Of a stretch of DNA of 64,000 bases, positions 56,606 through 64,000 are shown in pieces. Below the pieces are notes generated by a model. That model was given only the letters and a program-made list of their open reading frames with translations. It ran no database searches and was not told where the DNA came from. The DNA is taken from positions 1 through 64,000 of the forward strand of contig JBBQKU010000015.1 in assembly GCA_038327195.1 (NCBI GenBank), read 5' to 3'. Source of the stretch: UBA4416 sp038327195. GTDB lineage: Bacteria > Bacteroidota > Bacteroidia > B-17B0 > Aurantibacillaceae. The position numbers were made by a program, and so were the translations under genes. Every line of letters starts with the position of its first letter. Position 1 is the stretch's first letter.

Positions 56606-57340
56606 TTAATTAGTTAATGAAAAATTAAATGGCAAATTAACTTCGACAGGAACGGTTTTGTGATCTTGTTTTCCTGGCTTCCAAAATGGCATTAATTCAA
56701 CTACCCGAATCGCTTCTTTATCTAAAACCTCATATCCAGAAGACTTAATAACTTTTGGATTTATTACTTTTCCCCTTGCATCAATAATTATTCTAACGTA
56801 TGTTTTACCTTCCCATGCATTTTTTCTAGCCTCTTTAGGATAATTAATTTTTCTGCCAATAAATGACATCATTTCGTGAACGCCACCTTGATACTCAGGC
56901 ATAATATCAGTAAGAACAAAGATTCTTTCTGATGGAATACTGAGTCCTTTTTTCGCAATCACTAAACCATCTTTGTATTCAGATATAGATGAGTCTTTCC
57001 CATTATTATCATAAATTATCCAATCTCCAATCCTGCTATCAAACTTGCTATATCCATGGCTACTAATACTTCCATCTGCATTATAATATATGCTATATCC
57101 ATTCTGAATTAATTCTGGTTTAATTTCAGTTACCTCAGCTATCATTTGGATTTTATGATTGATAAATTTATCATAAACCAAATAACCTTTATCTGTTTTT
57201 TTGTAAACTCTATAATAATCTGCCACAGCTTTACTAGATTCCTTCCAATGTGATTCAAACCAAGTTGTATCTGTAAAATCAGCTTGAGCGAATGAAGAAT
57301 TCACAAAAAGAAAAATAAATATGTATGCTGCTAATTTCAA
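56606..57340 (-). CDS. TonB C-terminal-domain periplasmic protein
   Basis: A 244-residue protein with a TTG start before the signal peptide (MKLAAYIFIFLFVNSSFA). The middle has toxin-YwqK/MORN-like strands (YNADGSISSHGYSKFD; GDWIIYDNNGKD), and the C-terminus is a TonB-type domain (about 160-240): PEYQGGVHEMMSFIGRKINY, AWEGKTYVRIIIDARGKV, VPVEVNLPFNFSL. It lacks the usual transmembrane anchor and Pro-rich spacer, as in many Bacteroidota homologues. Inserted in the nuo operon between lectin and nuoG. Confidence 0.82.
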   Translation of the reverse strand: MKLAAYIFIFLFVNSSFAQADFTDTTWFESHWKESSKAVADYYRVYKKTDKGYLVYDKFINHKIQMIAEVTEIKPELIQNGYSIYYNADGSISSHGYSKFDSRIGDWIIYDNNGKDSSISEYKDGLVIAKKGLSIPSERIFVLTDIMPEYQGGVHEMMSFIGRKINYPKEARKNAWEGKTYVRIIIDARGKVINPKVIKSSGYEVLDKEAIRVVELMPFWKPGKQDHKTVPVEVNLPFNFSLTN

Positions 57341-57343
57341 TTC

Positions 57344-58225
57344 TTATTTATGCTCAGGGTTATTAAGTACTATTTGTTTAGTTAGTTCATTATTTAATAA
57401 ATCAGTACATTTTAAAAAATAGGTACCGCTTGGTAAGTGACTCATATCAACCAACATTTTATTATCAGCTTTTAGAATAGCTACATTTACTCTTTTACCA
57501 TCAATGTTCGTAAGCGTAACGGCCGAAAAACGACCTTCAATAGTAAGCTGACTAGAAACAGGGTTCGGGTAAGCATTAATTTCTAATTTATTAGTAGGTT
57601 CCGAAATACTTGTTGCTACAGGTGCATATTCAATAATATAATACAAGGTATTTGTTGCTGCAATATCATTCCATTCGCCTGCAATACCATAAGGCCAAGA
57701 ACCTAAACAAATACCAGCACAATCTTGATTCGACATATAATCATCTGGTTCATTAATTCCCGAAACACTTTTACCACCAAAGTTTACATAGTTTGATCCA
57801 ACTACACTTCCTGTACCTGCACCTGCTAAACCTTGTCCATTCCAAAAGTTAGTTCCAACATTATCATTGTTTCCGTCCCAAAGCCAAACGCCTTCTGTGT
57901 TTTTATCAGTTGCGCCAATCCAAACATAAGATGAACCACCACCATCAGAAACTGGATGGTAACTTGAAGAAATACCAGAAGCAACAATTGCATTATACAC
58001 AGCAGTTTGCTCAGCTAAATTATCAATATGAACCAAATAACCACCACGAGAAACTGCACAAGCAGAAGCCAAAGCCCAAGTTTTTAATTCTTTTACGATT
58101 TCATAATTTATACCAGCAGCTGTAAACGTATAAATATTAATAGCACTTGCGCATGCTTGAGCATGACTTACTTTTGAAGTGAAAAGTATACTGATTAATA
58201 ATAATATGTAACTAATTTTTTTCAT
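57344..58225 (-). CDS. Secreted C-type lectin-domain protein with type IX sorting tail
   Basis: About 293 residues from the ATG at 58225 (MKKISYILLLISILFTSKVS signal peptide; an earlier in-frame start at 58243 is unlikely). A C-type lectin-like domain spans about 30-190: WALASACAVSRGGYLVHID, YVWIGATDKNTEGVWLWDGN, EPDDY and AGEWNDIA. The C-terminal tail (about 210-290) is a Por sorting domain: INAYPNPVSSQLTIEG ... LPSGTYFLKC. It is probably displayed on the cell surface through type IX secretion. Such a gene is not a normal part of a nuo operon. Confidence 0.88.
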   Translation of the reverse strand: MKKISYILLLISILFTSKVSHAQACASAINIYTFTAAGINYEIVKELKTWALASACAVSRGGYLVHIDNLAEQTAVYNAIVASGISSSYHPVSDGGGSSYVWIGATDKNTEGVWLWDGNNDNVGTNFWNGQGLAGAGTGSVVGSNYVNFGGKSVSGINEPDDYMSNQDCAGICLGSWPYGIAGEWNDIAATNTLYYIIEYAPVATSISEPTNKLEINAYPNPVSSQLTIEGRFSAVTLTNIDGKRVNVAILKADNKMLVDMSHLPSGTYFLKCTDLLNNELTKQIVLNNPEHK

Positions 58226-58226
58226 G

Positions 58227-58739
58227 TTATGCTTTATATCCAATTTTTGTTCTTTTTTTAATTTTATCGCCTGCTTTCTTAATATCCATTAAATAATTTA
58301 AGGCTTCATATACATCAGAAAATTGCTTGTTGTATTTAGACTCCAATTCTTCTAATTTTTTAGATAATTCGGTATTTCCAACTATCATTTGCTTTACCGC
58401 AACAAATACGCGCATAATGCTAATATTAACTTGCACTGCTTTTTTGCTTTTTAATACACTCGAAAGCATTGCTACACCTTGTTCGGTAAAGGCAAAAGGC
58501 ATTTTTTGCGTCCCTCCTCTTTTTTCTGTTTTTGATATCACAGATTGTGATATCAAAACTTGAAACTCATCTTTAGTTAATTGAAACATAAAATCATCTG
58601 GAAATCTATCCAAGTTTCTCTTTACGGCTTGGTTTAATACCCTAGTTTCAATTTCATACATACTAGCCAAATCAAAATCCAACATAACTTTTTGGTTACG
58701 GATTTCGTAGATTTTAGTATGTATGTTTTTTATAAGCAC
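58227..58739 (-). CDS. ORF6N-domain DNA-binding protein 2, inside nuo operon
   Basis: A 170-residue protein, more than half identical by eye to ORF6N protein 1. ORF6N domain at about 7-100 (IYEIRNQKVMLDFDLASMYE, LNQAVKRNLDRFPDDFMFQL, PFAFTEQGVAMLSSVL), then a coiled tail. GTG start at 58739. The stop is 1 bp before the lectin ATG. It carries a perfect palindrome (58530-58558) at the same protein position as in gene 1 and has two more palindromes upstream. Confidence 0.88.
   Translation of the reverse strand: MLIKNIHTKIYEIRNQKVMLDFDLASMYEIETRVLNQAVKRNLDRFPDDFMFQLTKDEFQVLISQSVISKTEKRGGTQKMPFAFTEQGVAMLSSVLKSKKAVQVNISIMRVFVAVKQMIVGNTELSKKLEELESKYNKQFSDVYEALNYLMDIKKAGDKIKKRTKIGYKA
58530..58558. 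repeat. Perfect 29-bp palindrome inside ORF6N gene 2
   Basis: Arms of 13 bp (TTTTGATATCACA and its complement) around three bases. It encodes L-I-S-Q-S-V-I-S-K, homologous to the palindromic codons of ORF6N gene 1. Confidence 0.9.
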
Positions 58740-58755
58740 TCTTTTTAATTTTTAG

Positions 58756-58780
58756 ATGTTATCACAAATTGTGATGACAT
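58756..58780. promoter_or_regulatory. Palindrome upstream of ORF6N gene 2 (candidate operator A)
   Basis: A 25-bp palindrome with one mismatch, core ATCACAA-A-TTGTGAT, ending 17 bp upstream of the GTG start. Shares the TCACAA/TTGTGA core with the in-gene palindromes. Confidence 0.6.
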
Positions 58781-58796
58781 GCTTTATATTTATTAA

Positions 58797-58819
58797 TGGT
58801 ATAACAAAATGTGATACCA
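58797..58819. promoter_or_regulatory. Palindrome upstream of ORF6N gene 2 (candidate operator B)
   Basis: Arms TGGTATAACA and TGTGATACCA, one mismatch, 3-nt centre. It lies 5 bp beyond the nuoF stop. Confidence 0.5.
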
Positions 58820-58823
58820 AATT

Positions 58824-60164
58824 TTACGCTTTTACTAATTTATTCAATCTATCATAATGAGAAATATCTACAAATTTTTTCTTTTGTGCTATTTCAATAA
58901 ATTCATGTTTGAAGTGACGAATAGCTGCCGCTACAGGCCAGGCAGCTGCTTCACCTAATGGACAAATTGTTTTACCTTCAATTTTACTTTGAATGTCCCA
59001 TAACAAATCAACATCACTTTCGTTTGCTGTTCCGTTTAAAAACTTTTGTAATATTTTTTCCATCCAACCAGTTCCTTCTCGGCAAGGTGAACATTGTCCA
59101 CAACTTTCATGATGATAAAAACGAGAGAATGTAAATAAATTTTTAACGATGCTTGTGTCTTCATCCATTGCAATAAAACCACCTGAACCTAACATGGTTC
59201 CAGTTAAAAATCCACCATCAGATAAACTTTCGTATGTCATTAAACGAGGCTCGCCTTTAGCAGTAGTTATAGCTAAAGCAGCAGGTAAAATGGGAACCGA
59301 TGAACCACCAGCTACAATTGCTTTTAATTTTTTTCCATTACGAATGCCACCACAATATTCATCACTATAAATAAAGTCCTCAACCGTTATACCCAATTCA
59401 ATTTCATAAACACCTGGTTTATTAATATGACCTGATGCTGAAATTAATTTTGTACCAGTAGATTTCCCTACTCCAATTTTAGCATATTCTTCACCACCCA
59501 TATTAACGATTGGAACAACAGCCGCAATAGTTTCCACATTATTTACAACCGTTGGGCAACCCCATAAACCAGCAACAGCAGGAAATGGTGGTTTAATACG
59601 TGGATTACCACGCTTACCTTCTAATGATTCTAATAGTGCAGTTTCTTCTCCACAAATATAAGCTCCACCACCAACTTGCACATAACAATCGTGAGAGAAA
59701 TCAGTACCTAAAATATTTTTACCTAACCAACCTGCAGCATAAGCTTCAGCAATGGCAGCTTCAACAATACGAGCAACATAAAAATATTCGCCACGTATAT
59801 ATATGTATGAAGTTTTTGCACCAAGTGCATAAGAAGAGGTAATCATTCCTTCAATTAAAGCATGAGGAATTTTCTCCATTAAATAACGATCCTTAAAAGT
59901 TCCAGGTTCTGATTCGTCAGCATTACAAACTAAATAACGATTAACGCCTTCTGGTTTTGCTAAAAAGCTCCACTTCATTCCTGTAGGGAAACCTGCTCCA
60001 CCACGGCCTCGCAAGCCTGATTTTTTTACCTCATCAGTAACTTGATCTGGCTGCATTGTTTTTAATGCTTTTTCAACAGAAGCATAACCTCCATTTGCAC
60101 GATAAACTGCTAACGTATGAATGTTAGGCACTTTGTCGTTATGTATTAATAATTTTCTTCCCAT
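58824..60164 (-). CDS. nuoF: NADH-quinone oxidoreductase subunit F
   Basis: A 446-residue FMN/NADH-binding subunit. Visible: GLRGRGGAGFPTGMKWSF (NADH/FMN loop), NADESEPGTFKDR, YICGEETALLESLEG and the 4Fe-4S (N3) ligands SCGQCSPCREGT with a later CPLGE Cys. It docks with NuoE. nuoE lies 71 bp upstream, with a dispersed repeat in the spacer. Confidence 0.96.
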   Translation of the reverse strand: MGRKLLIHNDKVPNIHTLAVYRANGGYASVEKALKTMQPDQVTDEVKKSGLRGRGGAGFPTGMKWSFLAKPEGVNRYLVCNADESEPGTFKDRYLMEKIPHALIEGMITSSYALGAKTSYIYIRGEYFYVARIVEAAIAEAYAAGWLGKNILGTDFSHDCYVQVGGGAYICGEETALLESLEGKRGNPRIKPPFPAVAGLWGCPTVVNNVETIAAVVPIVNMGGEEYAKIGVGKSTGTKLISASGHINKPGVYEIELGITVEDFIYSDEYCGGIRNGKKLKAIVAGGSSVPILPAALAITTAKGEPRLMTYESLSDGGFLTGTMLGSGGFIAMDEDTSIVKNLFTFSRFYHHESCGQCSPCREGTGWMEKILQKFLNGTANESDVDLLWDIQSKIEGKTICPLGEAAAWPVAAAIRHFKHEFIEIAQKKKFVDISHYDRLNKLVKA

Positions 60165-60185
60165 TTTTAATTCTTTTTGTTTTTA

Positions 60186-60218
60186 GCTTCTCGTTTCTCG
60201 ACTTCGCTCGAAATGACA
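60186..60218. repeat. Dispersed CATTTCGAGCGAAGTCGAGAAA repeat class, one copy
   Basis: On the minus strand TGTCATTTCGAGCGAAGTCG followed by AGAAACGAGAAG. The form resembles a short palindromic repeat common in Bacteroidota genomes; only one copy is seen here. It lies in the nuoE-nuoF spacer. Confidence 0.5.
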
Positions 60219-60235
60219 AACTTGATGTCAAAATA

Positions 60236-60817
60236 TTAAAGTGTATTTTTATAATCTAAGTCTGTGTAACTTTTTAATTTTCCTTCAGCTTTATAATTCT
60301 CTAAAATAGAATCTACTTTTTCGTAAGTTAAATTTTCGTGATAACTTGCTCCGCATTGTAACATTGGTGCAGTTCCGCAAGAGCCTAAACATTCTGCTAC
60401 TTTTAATGAAAACATGCCATCTTTAGTTGTTTCACCAACTTTGATGTTTAATTTTTTCTCAATATATTTTACAATATCTTCTGCGCCGTTTAACCAACAA
60501 GAACTCGTTTGGCAAACTTCTAAAACACATTTACCCATTGGTTTTAAATTATACATCGTATAAAAAGATGCCACTTCAAAAACCTCAACTGGTTTTATTT
60601 TTAAAACTGATGCAACGTAATCCATTGTTTCAGGACTTAACCAACCACCAAATTCAGCTTGTGCCACATGTAAAACTGGCAATAAAGCAGATTTTATTTT
60701 ATCAGCTGGATAGCGTGAAATAATGGTTTGAACAGTTTTCATAGCATCTTCGCTAAAAACAGTTTCACTGCGTTTAGCGTTATCAAACTTTTGTGCTCCG
60801 TGTACTTGACTACTCAT
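60236..60817 (-). CDS. nuoE: NADH-quinone oxidoreductase subunit E
   Basis: A 193-residue thioredoxin-fold subunit carrying 2Fe-2S cluster N1a. Ligands are in LEVCQTSSCWLNGA and VAECLGSCGTAP. A helical N-terminal region (KIKSALLPVLHVAQAEFGGW) matches the family. About 108 bp with AAAAACT-like repeats separate it from nuoD. Confidence 0.95.
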   Translation of the reverse strand: MSSQVHGAQKFDNAKRSETVFSEDAMKTVQTIISRYPADKIKSALLPVLHVAQAEFGGWLSPETMDYVASVLKIKPVEVFEVASFYTMYNLKPMGKCVLEVCQTSSCWLNGAEDIVKYIEKKLNIKVGETTKDGMFSLKVAECLGSCGTAPMLQCGASYHENLTYEKVDSILENYKAEGKLKSYTDLDYKNTL

Positions 60818-60925
60818 TTCTTATTAGTTTTTAGTGTTGAGTTTTTAGTTCTTAATTTATTAACTCGTTACTATATTTTTTATTTTTTTCTATTAAAAAC
60901 TAAACATTAATCATTTAAAACTTCT

Positions 60926-62131
60926 TTATGCGTCTAATTCTCCTGCAATAACATTCATACTACTCATTGTTAAGATTGCATCACTTAACATAATTCCTTT
61001 TACCATTTCTGGATATGCTTGATAATAAATAAAGCATGGTCTGCGGAAATGTAAACGAAATGGTGTTCTTCCACCATCACTAATTAAATAAAATCCTAAC
61101 TCACCATTTCCACCTTCTACACAATGGTAAACTTCGCCTTTTGGAATATCTGTTTCGCCCATCACAATTTTAAAGTGATAAATTAAGGCTTCCATGTTAT
61201 TGTAAACTTGCTCTTTTGGTGGTAAAAAGAAATCAGGGATATCAGCATGCATTGGTCCTTCTGGCATTTTTTTAATTGCTTGTTCGATGATGCTTAATGA
61301 TTGCCACATTTCGTGTTGACGAACCATGAAACGATCGTAAGTATCACCACTTGTTCCTACAGGAACCGTAAATGTAAAATCTTCATAAGACGAGTATGGA
61401 TTCATAACACGTACATCATAATCAACACCAGCTGCACGTAAATTTGGTCCAACAAAACTATAACTCAACGCCATTTCTGCAGTAATTGGTCCACAGTTAA
61501 TAGTACGATCCATAAAAATTTTATTACGCTCTAATAAGTTTGCAAACTCTTGTAAGCCTTTAGGAAATTCTTTTAAGAATGTATCGATTAAGTCCCATGT
61601 TTTTTTATTCCACTCTTGGTCAAAACCTCCAATACGACCAATATTAGTAGTTAAACGAGCTCCACAAATTTCTTCAAAAATTTCGTAAATTTTTTCTCTC
61701 CATTGAAAAATATATAAGAAACCTGTCATTGCACCAGTATCAACACCAATTACCGAATTACAAATAATATGATCTGCAATACGCGATAATTCCATAATGA
61801 TAACTCGATGGTATTCGGCACGCTTTGGAATTTTAGCACCCAATAATTTTTCAACGGTCATATACCAACCCATATTATTGATTGGAGAAGAACAGTAATT
61901 TAAACGATCTGTTATTGGCGTAATTTGCGCGTAAGGACGGTGTTCAGCTAATTTCTCAAAAGCACGATGAATATATCCAATTGTTGGAGTAGCTTCTTTG
62001 ATAATTTCACCATCCATTTTTAATACATTTTGAAAAATACCATGCGTAGCCGGATGTGTTGGCCCAAGGTTAAGAATAGAATATTCTTTTTCTTCAAAAA
62101 CTTCTTTGTTTATACTTTCTTGTTTACTCAT
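60926..62131 (-). CDS. nuoD: NADH-quinone oxidoreductase subunit D
   Basis: A 401-residue 49-kDa-type subunit lining the quinone site. LNLGPTHPATHGIFQNVLKM, GYIHRAFEKLAEHRPYAQ and FRLHFRRPCFIYYQAYPEM are diagnostic. It is separate from NuoC here, not fused. nuoC lies 15 bp upstream. Confidence 0.96.
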   Translation of the reverse strand: MSKQESINKEVFEEKEYSILNLGPTHPATHGIFQNVLKMDGEIIKEATPTIGYIHRAFEKLAEHRPYAQITPITDRLNYCSSPINNMGWYMTVEKLLGAKIPKRAEYHRVIIMELSRIADHIICNSVIGVDTGAMTGFLYIFQWREKIYEIFEEICGARLTTNIGRIGGFDQEWNKKTWDLIDTFLKEFPKGLQEFANLLERNKIFMDRTINCGPITAEMALSYSFVGPNLRAAGVDYDVRVMNPYSSYEDFTFTVPVGTSGDTYDRFMVRQHEMWQSLSIIEQAIKKMPEGPMHADIPDFFLPPKEQVYNNMEALIYHFKIVMGETDIPKGEVYHCVEGGNGELGFYLISDGGRTPFRLHFRRPCFIYYQAYPEMVKGIMLSDAILTMSSMNVIAGELDA

Positions 62132-62146
62132 TAGTCAATTAGTTTT

Positions 62147-62644
62147 TTAACGTCCAAACATGCTATCATTCTTATCTGTTCTTGTTTGATCTTCCAATGG
62201 ATATTCTTTTCTCATTGGAAAAATATCCATTTCATCCATATTTAAAATACGTTTTAAGTTAGGATGTCCTTTGAATTTCACACCAAAAAAATCATACGTT
62301 TCACGTTCCATCCAATTTGCTGCAGGCCATAAATCGGTAGCTGTAGCAATTTCAGGCTTATTTATATCAAAAAATGTTTTAACACGAATACGGAAATTTT
62401 TTGGCATGTTATGTAGATGATAAATTACACCTAAATGTTTTTCGTCAGCCGTTTGCATGCCACATAAGTCAGTTAAGAAATGAAAATTTAATTCTTCATC
62501 TTCTTTTAAAAATTTAAGAACATCATGTATTCTGTCTTTTTGAATTGTAAAAACGGGATAGTCATAAAGTAATTCAGCAGATACAATATCTCCATGAAAA
62601 TGTACTTTCAATTTTTCGTTTACTTTATTTAATAATTCTTCCAT
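62147..62644 (-). CDS. nuoC: NADH-quinone oxidoreductase subunit C
   Basis: A 165-residue 30-kDa-type subunit. VIYHLHNMPKNFRIRVKTFF and the signature ERETYDFFGVKFKGHPNLKR followed by PLRK-like FPMRKEYPLEDQTR are present. It sits between nuoB and nuoD with gaps of 13 and 15 bp. Confidence 0.95.
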   Translation of the reverse strand: MEELLNKVNEKLKVHFHGDIVSAELLYDYPVFTIQKDRIHDVLKFLKEDEELNFHFLTDLCGMQTADEKHLGVIYHLHNMPKNFRIRVKTFFDINKPEIATATDLWPAANWMERETYDFFGVKFKGHPNLKRILNMDEMDIFPMRKEYPLEDQTRTDKNDSMFGR

Positions 62645-62657
62645 TGTAAGGTTTAGT

Positions 62658-63218
62658 TTATTCTATTCCGTAACTGTTTAACATTTTTTTATACTCTTCT
62701 GATTCTCTTCTTCTAAAAGATTCGTTTTGAGCCATTTCTTGTATTTTTAATACGCCTTCTAATATTTGTTCAGGACGTGGAGGGCAACCTGGCACGTATA
62801 CATCAACAGGAATAATTTTATCTATTCCTTGTAAAACGCTATAAGTATCAAAAATACCACCACTACTTGCACAAGCACCTACAGATAAAACCCATCGAGG
62901 CTCAGCCATTTGTTCGTAAACCTGACGTAAAATTGGCCCCATTTTTTTTGAAATAGTTCCCATAACCATCAACATATCAGCTTGACGAGGCGAAAAACTT
63001 AAACGTTCTGAACCAAAACGCCCTAAATCATAATGACTTGCCATTGTAGCCATAAATTCTATACCACAACATGAAGTTGCAAATGGTAAAGGCCATAACG
63101 AATTTTTACGAGCCATCCCTACTACATCTTCTAACTTCGTTGCAAAAAAACCTGGACCTTCAAGCCCATCAGGACTTTTAGCGATTTCTACTTTTGTACG
63201 TTTTGTAATTTCCTTCAT
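62658..63218 (-). CDS. nuoB: NADH-quinone oxidoreductase subunit B
   Basis: A 186-residue subunit carrying cluster N2. Ligands: the tandem Cys pair in FATSCCGIEFMA, Cys in SVGACASSGG, and Cys in YVPGCPPRPEQ. The RQADMLMVMGTISKKMGP segment is conserved. The basic C-terminal tail is short. A 139-bp spacer divides it from nuoA. Confidence 0.96.
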   Translation of the reverse strand: MKEITKRTKVEIAKSPDGLEGPGFFATKLEDVVGMARKNSLWPLPFATSCCGIEFMATMASHYDLGRFGSERLSFSPRQADMLMVMGTISKKMGPILRQVYEQMAEPRWVLSVGACASSGGIFDTYSVLQGIDKIIPVDVYVPGCPPRPEQILEGVLKIQEMAQNESFRRRESEEYKKMLNSYGIE

Positions 63219-63357
63219 ACTTTGTATAGTTTTAAGTTTTAAATGTTTAGTTCTTAATAAAGTTAAAATCTAAACTATGTTCTGGTATTTAATATCTTTC
63301 TAATTTATTTTGTCTTTTTTTTATTAAAAACTAATAACTCAACACTAATAATTCTTT

Positions 63358-63732
63358 TTACTCTTCCCAGTTTAATGCTTTTTTGGACAACATGTAATAG
63401 AATCCAATAAGTAATAAAATGATAAAAGAAAATACTTCAATAACACCAGTCATCCCTAATTCTTTGAAGTTAACTGCCCATGGGTACATAAAAATTACCT
63501 CAATATCGAACAACACGAATAAAATAGCCACTAAAAAATATTTAATTGCAAAAGGTAAACGAGCGTTTCCCTGTGCTTCAATACCACATTCAAAAGAATC
63601 TAATTTAATTTTTGTTTTACGTTTTGGGCCTAACCAATGTGATGCTATCATGGTAGTAATTACAAAGCCAAGAGCAACAAGAAACATTAATACAATTGGT
63701 AAATAATCTAAGGGTGTTGGTGTAGATTGCAT
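63358..63732 (-). CDS. nuoA: NADH-quinone oxidoreductase subunit A
   Basis: A 124-residue membrane subunit with three helices. The conserved loop KLDSFECGIEAQGNARLPF and FDIEVIFMYPWAVNF are diagnostic. It is the first gene of the operon; the roughly 200 bp upstream to the divergent gene must hold the operon promoter, though no exact TAnnTTTG box is seen there. Confidence 0.95.
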   Translation of the reverse strand: MQSTPTPLDYLPIVLMFLVALGFVITTMIASHWLGPKRKTKIKLDSFECGIEAQGNARLPFAIKYFLVAILFVLFDIEVIFMYPWAVNFKELGMTGVIEVFSFIILLLIGFYYMLSKKALNWEE

Positions 63733-63937
63733 AGTCTATTCTTAAATATTGAATGGTAAGATTAACTATTTAAAACCAAAACATCAAATATTCCGTCTAT
63801 TTTTTTTAAGCTTAAATTGTTTAAAAATAAAGGGCATTTATTTACTTATTTTTTGCATTGCCATTTATAACAATAAACTCTTCATAATTAAATTTATCAA
63901 TCAAAATAAAGAACAAAAAGTAGTATACTTTTAATAC

Positions 63938-64000
63938 ATGGAATTTGATTATTTTAGTTGGGTAATATTACCATTGCTCATTTTTTTAGCACGCTTAGGT
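63938..64000 (+). CDS. N-terminus of a UPF0316/DUF2179-like membrane protein (partial)
   Basis: The first 21 codons are in the window (MEFDYFSWVILPLLIFLARL, then Gly), the rest lies beyond the edge. The opening resembles the UPF0316 (YebE-type) family, whose first helix reads similarly. It diverges from nuoA. A TACTTTTA box lies just before the ATG. The assignment rests on a short fragment. Confidence 0.45.
   Translation, partial: MEFDYFSWVILPLLIFLARLG

Overview
The window is AT-rich DNA from a member of the Bacteroidota, probably a Flavobacteriales- or Sphingobacteriales-like lineage. The signs are a PorP/SprF type IX secretion component, a secreted lectin with a type IX sorting tail, a DUF5916 outer-membrane protein, a short NuoG, promoters of the TTTG / TAnnTTTG type, no obvious Shine-Dalgarno sequences and many TTG starts. 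No genus can be named from the sequence alone.

Layout. 1-290 carries two tandem promoters firing off the left edge. 0.3-16.3 kb is ordinary chromosome: a PP2C-type phosphatase, a DUF5916 barrel protein, a CrtI-type desaturase, transaldolase, a sirtuin overlapping a DUF2130 gene, YdcF-like, DinB-like and DUF2452 genes, RecQ, an RsmI-like methyltransferase and a DUF2339/DUF3999 pair. 16.3-17.0 kb and 19.56-20.55 kb are arrays of palindromic repeats around a TPR/lipoprotein gene pair. 20.6-24.2 kb holds a MacB-type permease, a small membrane protein and a VWA-like secreted protein bracketed by a 94-bp duplication. 24.5-31.6 kb looks like a stress cluster: catalase, haloperoxidase-like hydrolase, a CheB-CheR-PAS-kinase-receiver hybrid and a small protein. 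A type II NADH dehydrogenase, LEA-like protein, POTRA/barrel protein, AI-2E transporter, MoxR/VWA pair and hydrolase follow.

43.0-46.4 kb is an accessory island of small minus-strand genes (membrane protein, PLD-like protein, cysteine-motif protein, anchored protein, frameshifted PIN-like mini-gene). A short repeat occurs three times in it, and three of its genes have look-alike promoters. PorP/SprF comes next.

47.5-63.7 kb is the complete 14-subunit complex I operon (nuoA to nuoN, all minus strand). It is interrupted twice by ORF6N-domain genes and, between nuoF and nuoG, also by a secreted C-type lectin and a TonB-like protein. Each ORF6N gene carries a perfect long DNA palindrome inside its codons at the same protein position, with further palindromes next to each gene. 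This is the most unusual structure seen. The right edge holds the first codons of a plus-strand UPF0316-like gene.
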